Assembly: GCA_900557035.1 (NCBI GenBank)
Contig: USRA01000070.1
Coordinates: 1-9,010, forward strand
Reading direction: 5' to 3'
Length of the DNA: 9,010 bases
From: an uncultured Prevotella sp.
GTDB lineage: Bacteria > Bacteroidota > Bacteroidia > Bacteroidales > Bacteroidaceae
Shown here piece by piece: positions 1 through 6,364 of the stretch. The notes under the pieces were generated by a model. It saw only the letters and a list, made by a program, of their open reading frames with translations. It was not told the origin of the DNA and made no database searches. Positions within the stretch are counted from its first letter, which is position 1. Every line of letters begins with the position of its first letter. The position numbers and the translations under genes were made by a program.

Positions 1-26
1 CTCTAAACCAGCTGAGCTAAGCGCCC
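1..26 (-). tRNA. 5' end of a tRNA gene, truncated by the window edge
   Basis: Read on the minus strand from 26 to 1, the sequence begins GGGCGCTTAGCTCAGCTGG and ends in GAG. This fits a tRNA 5' half: a 7-base acceptor strand, T8-A9, D-stem GCTC, a D-loop with the conserved GG, and the start of the complementary GAGC. The anticodon, T-arm and 3' end lie outside the window, so the amino acid cannot be read. The GGGCGC acceptor start resembles some Bacteroidales tRNA-Val genes, but that is memory and not evidence here. A consensus promoter sits just upstream at 47-78, so this tRNA (or a tRNA cluster continuing beyond the window) is probably transcribed on its own. Confidence 0.85.
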
Positions 27-46
27 TTACTTTTCGTAAGCGGTTG

Positions 47-78
47 CAAAGGTACTACAAATATTTGATTCCACCAAA
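47..78 (-). promoter_or_regulatory. Bacteroidetes-type promoter of the tRNA gene
   Basis: On the minus strand, TTTG (78-75) is followed after 20 bases by TACCTTTG (54-47). This matches the TTTG / TAnnTTTG pair (-33 and -7 boxes) used by the primary sigma factor of Bacteroidetes. The expected start is near position 40, leaving a leader of roughly 14 bases before the tRNA 5' end at 26. It lies directly after the terminator of the preceding gene, so the tRNA is a separate transcription unit. Confidence 0.8.
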
Positions 79-118
79 CTTTTTCCGACTTTTTTTTCAT
101 TTTCGTTGAAAAAACATG

Positions 119-149
119 AAAAAAGGCATTTTCCACGGGGGAAAATGCC
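119..149 (-). terminator. Rho-independent terminator after the beta-barrel gene
   Basis: A perfect 10-bp inverted repeat (GGCATTTTCC at 125-134 and GGAAAATGCC at 140-149, 5-base loop) is followed on the minus strand by six T residues (124-119). This is a classical intrinsic terminator for transcripts leaving the beta-barrel gene that stops at 186. In the other direction the sequence after the stem (CTTTATATAGG) is a poor U-tract, so termination should be mostly one-way. It separates the barrel gene from the tRNA promoter. Confidence 0.88.
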
Positions 150-163
150 CTTTATATAGGCTT

Positions 164-184
164 TTTTGGCCATTTTAGCCAAAA
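164..184. repeat. Small inverted repeat just after the beta-barrel stop codon
   Basis: TTTTGGC (164-170) and GCCAAAA (178-184) form a perfect 7-bp inverted repeat with a 7-base loop, abutting the stop codon at 186-188. On the minus strand it is followed by A-rich sequence and not by T residues, so it is not itself an intrinsic terminator. With the terminator at 119-149 it would give two stacked hairpins at the mRNA 3' end, possibly protecting against 3' exonucleases. A chance origin is possible. Confidence 0.4.
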
Positions 185-185
185 C

Positions 186-1070
186 TTACTGTCCTACTGA
201 ATCTGCAGGAACATCTCCAGAATCTACAGGAGCTACGTCGGTAGCATGCTCTGTCTCCTTCTCTCCTGCCTGCTTTTTCTCCAAAAGTCCTCTCAAACGC
301 TCGGTTTCTGCATTGGCATCTTCCAAAGCTGCATTCAAGGCATCCAGTTCCGACTGGTGAAGTGTATCAACAATATCCATATCTGGAGCCTTTCTCCAAC
401 GGGAAGAGCCCAGATTGTAGGTAACACCTAGTTCGAAATAGTAATTCTTGCATCGGCGGATCCAAGACAGGGAGGCACTTCCTGCACAATTATCAATGTT
501 ATGATCGAAGGTATTCAGACCTGCTTCTGCGAAAAGCTGAACCTTTTCTGCCACCTTCCATGCCGAATGAAGACCCAGACTGTAATTCATGGCATAATTG
601 TTGTGAGTCATTGAGCGGCCCACACCGGCACCGGCAAACGCCATCATATTCCAGACGCGCTCTTCCTTATAACCCTTGAAAAGGTTGGTCAAGTTGAACA
701 TCACCTGCTCATTGGCTACCCAATACTTATTGCCATTGCCCTCGTTGGTATCCTCGTTCCAGTCGGCATCCACCTTTTTTCCCCAGAATCCCTGAATCTT
801 GGTACGAAGACCGATACCTGGTGTAAACCACTTACCGAAAGCCAGGGAGATGCCCGGATTGCTGCGGAACTTCTTGAAAGGACTCTTCGACAGATCGTGT
901 CCCCTCTCTTCGGCAGAATACCATGCATTCCAGTCCAAACCAGCCTGCACGAACCAATTGCTGCCAAAAGAATTGGTGGCAATACTATATTTTTCTTCAG
1001 GAACCACGTCCTGAGCAAAACTTCCCATAGAAACACTAGCCAAAGCCAGTAAAGCAAATATCTTTTTCAT
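186..1070 (-). CDS. Secreted outer-membrane beta-barrel protein with C-terminal coiled coil, lacking an OmpA domain
   Basis: The 294-residue product starts with a clear signal peptide (MKKIFALLAL..., likely cleavage after the FAQ at 18-20). Residues about 36-225 alternate short aromatic and hydrophobic strands with polar turns (NWFVQAGLDWNAWY, GISLAFGKWFTPGIGLRTKIQGFW, NYYFELGVTYNLG). This pattern resembles the OmpA-type 8-strand barrel of Bacteroidales outer-membrane proteins. Residues about 236-272 form a charged heptad-rich coiled coil (ELDALNAALEDANAETERLR), followed by an acidic tail rich in D, V, P and S to residue 294. In related proteins, as I recall them, a similar linker leads into an OmpA peptidoglycan-binding domain, which is absent here. 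Two cysteines (195, 207) could form a disulfide. The gene is 92 bases downstream of mutL and ends at the terminator at 119-149. The exact role is unknown; a structural membrane protein is the safest reading. Confidence 0.8.
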   Translation of the reverse strand: MKKIFALLALASVSMGSFAQDVVPEEKYSIATNSFGSNWFVQAGLDWNAWYSAEERGHDLSKSPFKKFRSNPGISLAFGKWFTPGIGLRTKIQGFWGKKVDADWNEDTNEGNGNKYWVANEQVMFNLTNLFKGYKEERVWNMMAFAGAGVGRSMTHNNYAMNYSLGLHSAWKVAEKVQLFAEAGLNTFDHNIDNCAGSASLSWIRRCKNYYFELGVTYNLGSSRWRKAPDMDIVDTLHQSELDALNAALEDANAETERLRGLLEKKQAGEKETEHATDVAPVDSGDVPADSVGQ

Positions 1071-1106
1071 ACCTTTCTATTTTTAACTTTCAGTTTAACT
1101 ACACCT

Positions 1107-1142
1107 TATTATATATAGCAGTCTTCGATATTATATATAGCA
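1107..1142 (-). repeat. Perfect 14-bp direct repeat upstream of the beta-barrel gene
   Basis: TATTATATATAGCA occurs at 1107-1120 and again at 1129-1142, separated by 8 bases, a period of 22 bp (about two helical turns). Read on the minus strand each copy is TGCTATATATAATA. The pair lies in the 92-base gap between the mutL stop and the barrel start, 37-72 bases before that ATG. I find no TTTG / TAnnTTTG promoter in the gap, so the repeats may be part of an AT-rich promoter or tandem binding sites. A simple duplication is the alternative. Confidence 0.6.
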
Positions 1143-1162
1143 TTCCTTGATGATGGAAGCCT

Positions 1163-3040
1163 CTACCCCAGGAGATTCTCTATTTCCTGCTGCTGAAGGA
1201 TGCAGAGCACCGACTTGCCATCAGGAGTATAGTTCACATTCTCGCAGGCGAAAAGTCCATTGACCAATCCTTCCATCTCCTCATTGCTCAACACCTGTCC
1301 GTGAGGTATCGCTGCCTGACGGGCAAGCGAAAGAGCCAGGGCTTGGTTGATTTCATCCATGGCTGAGACTCCTTTCTCTACTGCACTGGATACCATATCC
1401 TGCACCAGTCTTACCGGATTCATTCCTTCCAGACCGGCAGGTAGTGAGTTGACGGCATAGCTGCCACCTCCCAGATCTTCCAATTCAAAACCCATCCCAT
1501 TCATTTCCGGCAAGATCTTTTCGAAGATTACCTTCTCCGACATCGGGAACTGCACCACTTCCGGGAAGAGAACCTTCTGGGAATGGAAGGTGCGCTCGGC
1601 AAGCTGCTTAAGATACTGTTCGAAAAGGATACGCACATGGGCACGATGCTGGTCGATGATCATCAATCCCGATTTCACAGCGGTCATGATATACTTGCCT
1701 TTATACTGATAATGGGATGGCGACTTCTCTGCAATGATATTGCTGGCAGTAGTACCGGCAGCAGCAGCCTGCTCGGGCTCATCAAAGAGTTCCATTGTAT
1801 GCTGCTGTTCATCCTGGTCTTTCAAACCCTCGTAAAGCTGTTCCCAGTTCTGGTCTATCTCCGGTTTGGTACTGGAAGGTCCAGGGAAACTGGCTCCAAC
1901 AGGCTTCGCCGTAGTGGTAGAACGGGTCTTGAAAGGATTATATCCCGGATTGACGCTGATTTTCGGAGCCGATGCCGAAGGAATCTCTTCCGGATTGAAC
2001 ATCGGGATTTCCGGCTTGTCCTCGGTATCGAAGTCGATGGTCGGCACATCATTAAACATACCGATGCTCTCCTTCACGGCAGCCGATAGAATCTGCCAGA
2101 TAGCCTGCTCATTCTCAAACTTGATTTCGGTCTTGGTAGGATGGATGTTCACATCAATGTCTTTAGGATCCACCTCGAAATAGAGGAAGTAAGGCACCTG
2201 CTCGCCTACCGGAATCAAGCGGTCGTAAGCCGCCATCACCGCCTTGTTGAAATAAGGATGCTTCATGTATCTGCCGTTCACAAAGAAGAACTGATGCACT
2301 CCTTTCTTGCGGGCAGCCTCCGGCTTGCCTGCAAATCCGGAAATCTTGCACATCGTTGTCTCTACATTGACCGGCAAGAGATCATGATTGAACTTCTTGC
2401 CAAACACATCCAGGATACGCTGGCGCAGATTGGCAGCACGAAGATTGAACACTTCCGTGCCATTGCTGTGCAGGGTAAACGAAATCTGCGGATTCACCAA
2501 GGCAATGCGCTCAAAAGCGGTAAGGATGTTATTGAGCTCGGTAGAATTCGATTTCAGGAATTTACGGCGGGCAGGAACATTGTAGAAGATATTGCTCACA
2601 GAAAAGTTGGTACCCACAGGACAAGCACAAGGTTCCTGACGCTCATACCGGGAACCCGATATGGCTACGAGGGTACCTATCTCGTCTGATTCCTGACGGG
2701 TCTTGAGTTCCACCTGTGCCACGGCAGCGATAGATGCCAAAGCCTCTCCTCGGAATCCCATCGTACGGAGGGCAAAGAGATCGTCTGCCTTACGGATCTT
2801 AGAGGTGGAATGGCGCTCAAAGGCAAGGCGGGCATCCGTCTCCGACATTCCCTTGCCATCATCAATGACCTGGATGTTGGTGCGACCCGCATCCACCACG
2901 ACCACCTGAATATTCCTGGCGCCGGCATCAACAGCATTCTCTACCAGCTCCTTGATAACAGAAGCTGGTCGCTGTATCACTTCTCCTGCTGCTATCTGAT
3001 TGGCAACAGAATCTGGTAAAAGTTGGATGACATCACTCAT
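1163..3040 (-). CDS. mutL: DNA mismatch repair protein MutL
   Basis: The 625-residue protein is a typical-length MutL, the ATP-dependent coordinator of mismatch repair that links MutS to strand removal in the cytoplasm. The N-terminal GHKL ATPase is intact: QIAAGEV at 15-21, [12 protein letters not shown] at 30-41 with general base Glu31 and Mg-ligand Asn35, DDGKGM at 60-65, [10 protein letters not shown] at 95-104, NVPARRKFL at 154-162 and the HPTK lysine near 303. A linker (about 345-440) rich in P, S, T and Q follows, with a possible clamp-binding pentapeptide TMELF at 415-419. The C-terminal dimerisation domain has [12 protein letters not shown] at 463-474, ARQAAI at 573-578 and TPDGKS at 605-610. 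These sit where endonuclease-type MutL has DQHA(x)2E(x)4E, AC(H/R) and CPHGRP motifs, so the metal ligands appear lost. It starts 15 bases after the OstA-like gene and is translated from a good Shine-Dalgarno site, as the last gene of the operon. Confidence 0.96.
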   Translation of the reverse strand: MSDVIQLLPDSVANQIAAGEVIQRPASVIKELVENAVDAGARNIQVVVVDAGRTNIQVIDDGKGMSETDARLAFERHSTSKIRKADDLFALRTMGFRGEALASIAAVAQVELKTRQESDEIGTLVAISGSRYERQEPCACPVGTNFSVSNIFYNVPARRKFLKSNSTELNNILTAFERIALVNPQISFTLHSNGTEVFNLRAANLRQRILDVFGKKFNHDLLPVNVETTMCKISGFAGKPEAARKKGVHQFFFVNGRYMKHPYFNKAVMAAYDRLIPVGEQVPYFLYFEVDPKDIDVNIHPTKTEIKFENEQAIWQILSAAVKESIGMFNDVPTIDFDTEDKPEIPMFNPEEIPSASAPKISVNPGYNPFKTRSTTTAKPVGASFPGPSSTKPEIDQNWEQLYEGLKDQDEQQHTMELFDEPEQAAAAGTTASNIIAEKSPSHYQYKGKYIMTAVKSGLMIIDQHRAHVRILFEQYLKQLAERTFHSQKVLFPEVVQFPMSEKVIFEKILPEMNGMGFELEDLGGGSYAVNSLPAGLEGMNPVRLVQDMVSSAVEKGVSAMDEINQALALSLARQAAIPHGQVLSNEEMEGLVNGLFACENVNYTPDGKSVLCILQQQEIENLLG

Positions 3041-3047
3041 CGTCGTT

Positions 3048-3052
3048 TCCTT
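3048..3052 (-). promoter_or_regulatory. Shine-Dalgarno site of mutL
   Basis: On the minus strand AAGGA lies 7 bases before the mutL ATG at 3040, inside the 15-base gap after the OstA-like stop codon. It is the best ribosome-binding site in the window and supports this start. Most other genes here have weak or no recognisable site, as is common in Bacteroidetes. Confidence 0.6.
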
Positions 3053-3055
3053 TTT

Positions 3056-4885
3056 TTATTTACGTTTGTTTTTCTTGGTAACTTTTGGCGCAACCGTTGA
3101 GGTTTTCCTGGAAGCTGCACGAACTGCCTTCTTAGAATCTGTCTTGGATGCACTCTTAGATGCCTCCTTGTCAGTTTTTTCTGATGCAGTCTCAGCTTCA
3201 GCTTTCTCCTTGTCCTCCTTGAAAGGTTCCTTCTTCAGGGATTGCAAAGGTGCCTCATGTCGCTTGATGGATTTCAACTCCGTGCCACTCGACTTGCCAC
3301 GCCATACAAAAATATCATTCTTATCCGTTGGTCTGAGATCCTCAAACCACGCAAAGTTAGGTAACTTATACTTGGTTGGCGGAACCTGGGTAATCGGATA
3401 CATGGTACTGGTAAACTTATTGGTCCAGATCTTATCCAACTTTCTGGCTGCTCCCAGATACATACGCATGGTATCGGTCTCCAGATAATTGAGTCCCACC
3501 AGGGAACTGTCCTTGTCGTTGGTCATATAATAGACCGTCTGCACATTGCCGATTGCTTCCGTCATCTTCATTTCACCCTTTTCGAAATAAGATTTCATTT
3601 CGGAAGAAGTAATCTGATTATAATGTACGCTGTCTGACATCTGCTCGATAGAGAGAGCCTGACCGATGACATGGGCAAAGCGGATGGTGGAGTCTGCCAT
3701 ATAAGCTCTGATTTCCTCACCGAGCATCTGCCGGTTGGCATTCCAGACAACAGGATCCTTATACATCGTCATACAGGAATCCTTGGAACTGAAAACCAGG
3801 GAATCGCAGATAGCCTGCATATCGTTGCGGAAAGCACGGACATGTGGATAGGCATGCACCTTGCGATATACCGAATCGGTATTGATATGATAGGTATAGA
3901 TGCGCATGGTATCCGAGTGCATCCACAACGTATCTTTCTGAGAATAGTCAATGGCTACAGGTCGCTTGGTAGCGAATCCCATTCCCGTCTTCTCGTTATA
4001 ACGGAGATAGTTGCAGGTAAGTGAATTCTTGTTTTTCTTATCCACATACACTACATTGCCATAACCCGTGCTCTCGCCATCCTTGACATAGTAGAGGCTG
4101 TCACCGGTAATCGACTTATCCTTATCCACCAAGGTAGAACGGCCAAAGAGCTTAGCTTTATCGGTCTTGGTATCATAATAACCATCTGCCGTATTCACCA
4201 CGCTGGAACCGGAAACAATCTTGGAAGGTCCCACCATGTGGGCGGTAGAGGTTGGAACGTCATAATACAAGGTATCGGTGGTAACCACATCCTTACCACT
4301 ACGTAACTTGACATTGAAGACGAACTTTGCCTCTCGGGTCTCGGTATGATATTCTCCCCAGTCGGAAACCAGTCGGTCCTTACCGTCGATGAGCGTACCT
4401 CCGTCAAAGAAGTTCGCCATGTTATACAAGCGGTCGAAATCCAGACTATCCGTCTTCAGGGTCTGTCTTCGATGGTGCAGTACCACATTTCTGCGGGCAT
4501 GCATCATCTGCATCATACCATCATATTCAGCCCTCTCGCAGGTAAGCGACAAGGTATCCCCCTGACGGTAATGCACATGACCGAAAGCCTTCACAGAGTT
4601 GGTTCCCTGATAGAAATAGGCACTGTCGCAGGTGAGATGACCTCCCTGGTGCATGAATGAAACCTTGCCCTTTACAATCTGGGCATCAGGGTTTCTGCCA
4701 AACATATCATAGCGCAACTCATCGGCGTGAAGAAGATAGACTCTCTCACCCTCCGGGCGCTTCTTGTGTTTCTTCTTAGGTGCCTGCATAGCCTGCACCA
4801 GACAAAACCCAAATAGGCATAGAATCAATATGAAAAAGATTCTATGCCCGTTCTTGTTAATATTATGTTGCTTGTTATTGATCAT
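3056..4885 (-). CDS. OstA/LptA-like LPS-transport protein with Lys-rich tail
   Basis: The 609-residue protein has an N-terminal membrane or signal segment (about 15-32, RIFFILILCLFGFCLV) and a basic stretch at 37-43. A long series of short beta repeats follows from about 48 to 480. Each turn carries a motif such as TCDSAYFY (85-92), TDSLDFD (145-151), TDTLYYDV (203-210), GDSLYYV (261-267), SDTMRIY (324-330) or CDSLVFS (360-366). This is the pattern of the OstA/LptA beta-jellyroll fold, whose members carry lipopolysaccharide across the periplasm. The protein is far longer than the roughly 185-residue E. coli LptA and fits the large OstA-like family of Bacteroidetes, so a bridge-like role is inferred. 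The last 55 residues (about 555-609) are low complexity, rich in K, A, S, E and T, and look disordered. The start overlaps the SurA-like stop by 4 bases (ATGA), indicating translational coupling. The signal-peptide codons contain an 11-bp hairpin at 4816-4848. Confidence 0.88.
   Translation of the reverse strand: MINNKQHNINKNGHRIFFILILCLFGFCLVQAMQAPKKKHKKRPEGERVYLLHADELRYDMFGRNPDAQIVKGKVSFMHQGGHLTCDSAYFYQGTNSVKAFGHVHYRQGDTLSLTCERAEYDGMMQMMHARRNVVLHHRRQTLKTDSLDFDRLYNMANFFDGGTLIDGKDRLVSDWGEYHTETREAKFVFNVKLRSGKDVVTTDTLYYDVPTSTAHMVGPSKIVSGSSVVNTADGYYDTKTDKAKLFGRSTLVDKDKSITGDSLYYVKDGESTGYGNVVYVDKKNKNSLTCNYLRYNEKTGMGFATKRPVAIDYSQKDTLWMHSDTMRIYTYHINTDSVYRKVHAYPHVRAFRNDMQAICDSLVFSSKDSCMTMYKDPVVWNANRQMLGEEIRAYMADSTIRFAHVIGQALSIEQMSDSVHYNQITSSEMKSYFEKGEMKMTEAIGNVQTVYYMTNDKDSSLVGLNYLETDTMRMYLGAARKLDKIWTNKFTSTMYPITQVPPTKYKLPNFAWFEDLRPTDKNDIFVWRGKSSGTELKSIKRHEAPLQSLKKEPFKEDKEKAEAETASEKTDKEASKSASKTDSKKAVRAASRKTSTVAPKVTKKNKRK
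4816..4848 (-). repeat. Perfect 11-bp hairpin inside the OstA-like signal-peptide codons
   Basis: GGCATAGAATC (4816-4826) and GATTCTATGCC (4838-4848) are exact reverse complements with an 11-base loop. In the mRNA the stem begins 37 bases after the first base of the OstA-like ATG and 33 bases after the SurA-like stop codon. It encodes part of the hydrophobic segment HRIFFILILCL. After the stem the minus strand continues TATTTGGGTTTTG, which is T-rich but interrupted. It could act as an attenuator, a mRNA-processing or stability element, or a brake on translation. Confidence 0.65.
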
Positions 4886-6336
4886 TTAACCCAACCTTGA
4901 TATTCAAAATTGCAATTCTTGTAGCGATCGTTCATACGAACGTAGGTCTTCTTAATCTTGTCAACCACCCAGTCATGCAACGTTTTTTCTCTTTCCTTGG
5001 CAAGGACGACATCCTTCATTACCTGGAAATCTTCGGTAATGGTAGCTCTATGCCCCTCTACCCTGCTCACCAACTTGATCAGGGCACAAGTTGTCTTGCC
5101 CTTGCTGTTGACCATGGTAAAAGGTGTAGAAATCTGACCAACCTTCATGGTATCTACCACACGTGCCACCTCTGTAGGAAGATCCTTCATCTGGAACTTA
5201 GAGGTACGGTTGTCTGCCTGGGCAGTATTTGCCATCAATCCCTTGTTGTTGCGGGTATCCTTATCATCAGACAATGCCTCTACGGCAGCCTCGAAGGTAA
5301 ACTTCTTGGCACGGATATCGTTGCCGATGGAATCCAGACGGCCAATTGACTTGTCGATAGCCTCCTGGGAAACCTGTGGCTTGAGCAGGATATGACGGCA
5401 CTTAATCTTGTCACCTCGCTTATCAATCAACTGGATGATATGATAACCGAACTCAGACTCCACAATCTTGGAAATCTTCTTTGGATCAGTCAGATTGAAC
5501 GCTACATTGGCAAATGCAGGATCCAACATACCACGTCCGATATAATCCATCTCACCACCCATTCGGGCAGATCCAGGGTCTTCACTGTACATACGTGCCA
5601 GCGTTGCGAAAGTAGTCTCACCCTTGTTCACACGGTCGGTGAAGTCACGCAACTGGTTCTTCACACGGCTGATTTCTTCCATAGGAATACGAGGCTGCAT
5701 GGTAAGAATCTCTACCTCCACCTCTGTAGGAACGAATGGAATACTGTCTTGAGGCAAGTCGTTGAAATACTTACGCACCTGTGCAGGTGATACCTTGATA
5801 TCCTTCACCAGTTCCTGCTTCATCTTCTGGATGAGCTGGCGGTTCTTGAAATCATCATGCATCTGCTGGCGCATCTGGGTGATGCTCTGCTTGCGGTATT
5901 CCTCCAGCTTCTCACGGGATCCAATCATGGAAACCCAGTAGTTGATCTGGTCGTCGATGCCCTGCATAACTTCCGACTCAGACACCTCGATACTATCGAT
6001 GGCAGCCTGATGCAGGAAAAGTTTCTGCACGGCAATCTGCTCAGGAATAGAACAGTCCGGATCGCCGACGAACTTGATGCCATCAGCCTCCGACTGCAAG
6101 CGGGTAACCTCGACGTCAGATTTGAGGATAGCCTCATCTCCAACTACCCAGATTACCTCGTCAATAATACTTCCTGGGTCAATTGCCTGTGAGTCGTTCA
6201 CTGCTTCCTGCTGTGCCGAATCACTGTCGGCAACAGAAGCATGGCGACTCATGCCCATACGTGAGGCGCTTGCACTCATGCCCATGATGAGGAGCATTGC
6301 GATAAACGCCAGACTCATTTTATATCCAGTCTTCAT
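4882..6336 (-). CDS. SurA-like periplasmic peptidyl-prolyl isomerase/chaperone, two parvulin-like modules
   Basis: The 484-residue product has a signal peptide (hydrophobic core about 8-25, ending SASAS). A SurA N-terminal chaperone-like region follows (about 56-200, IIDEVIWVVGDEAILKSDVE). The first parvulin domain spans about 203-306 (TTFATLARMYSEDPGSARMGGEMDYIGRG and SEFGYHIIQLIDKR). A second, more diverged parvulin-like module covers about 311-423 (IKCRHILLKPQ, then weaker GLM and TPF elements). This order matches SurA, which escorts unfolded outer-membrane proteins through the periplasm and isomerises X-Pro bonds. The first module keeps the family fold signatures, while the second has lost several and may be structural only. 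The gene begins 28 bases after the upstream parvulin gene and overlaps the OstA-like start by 4 bases. Met7 is a possible alternative start. The cleavage region contains a 12-bp direct repeat (MGMS twice). The SurA role is inferred from architecture and neighbours. Confidence 0.9.
   Translation of the reverse strand: MKTGYKMSLAFIAMLLIMGMSASASRMGMSRHASVADSDSAQQEAVNDSQAIDPGSIIDEVIWVVGDEAILKSDVEVTRLQSEADGIKFVGDPDCSIPEQIAVQKLFLHQAAIDSIEVSESEVMQGIDDQINYWVSMIGSREKLEEYRKQSITQMRQQMHDDFKNRQLIQKMKQELVKDIKVSPAQVRKYFNDLPQDSIPFVPTEVEVEILTMQPRIPMEEISRVKNQLRDFTDRVNKGETTFATLARMYSEDPGSARMGGEMDYIGRGMLDPAFANVAFNLTDPKKISKIVESEFGYHIIQLIDKRGDKIKCRHILLKPQVSQEAIDKSIGRLDSIGNDIRAKKFTFEAAVEALSDDKDTRNNKGLMANTAQADNRTSKFQMKDLPTEVARVVDTMKVGQISTPFTMVNSKGKTTCALIKLVSRVEGHRATITEDFQVMKDVVLAKEREKTLHDWVVDKIKKTYVRMNDRYKNCNFEYQGWVK
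6247..6285 (-). repeat. 12-bp direct repeat in the SurA-like signal-peptide region
   Basis: ACTCATGCCCAT occurs at 6247-6258 and 6274-6285, a period of 27 bp or nine codons. Both copies are in frame and encode Met-Gly-Met-Ser (residues 18-21 and 27-30), flanking the likely signal peptidase site. It looks like a small in-frame duplication and could be a site of slippage between strains. Confidence 0.6.
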
Positions 6337-6364
6337 AGATCTGTATTCTGCTTGAATTTTATGT

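Noticed and set aside
1143..1162. Possible terminator directly after mutL
   Set aside because: Only a 4-5 bp TTCC/GGAA stem can be formed and no T-run follows, so read-through into the barrel gene cannot be excluded.
1583..2089. Plus-strand open frame of 168 codons opposite the MutL linker and C-terminal domain
   Set aside because: It is antisense to well-supported coding sequence and has no independent support.
2141..2689. Plus-strand open frame of 182 codons opposite mutL
   Set aside because: It lies entirely over conserved MutL ATPase-domain codons, has no recognisable domain or ribosome site, and is a shadow of the real gene.
2943..2969. 7-bp inverted repeat ACCAGCT / AGCTGGT near the mutL start
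   Set aside because: It is short with a 13-base loop and lies in codons for the conserved KELVEN motif region. A repeat of this size is expected by chance.
3000..3488. Plus-strand open frame of 162 codons opposite the end of the OstA-like gene and the mutL start
   Set aside because: The hydrophobic-looking start is the antisense of the Lys-rich tail codons. There is no promoter or family resemblance, so it is a shadow frame.
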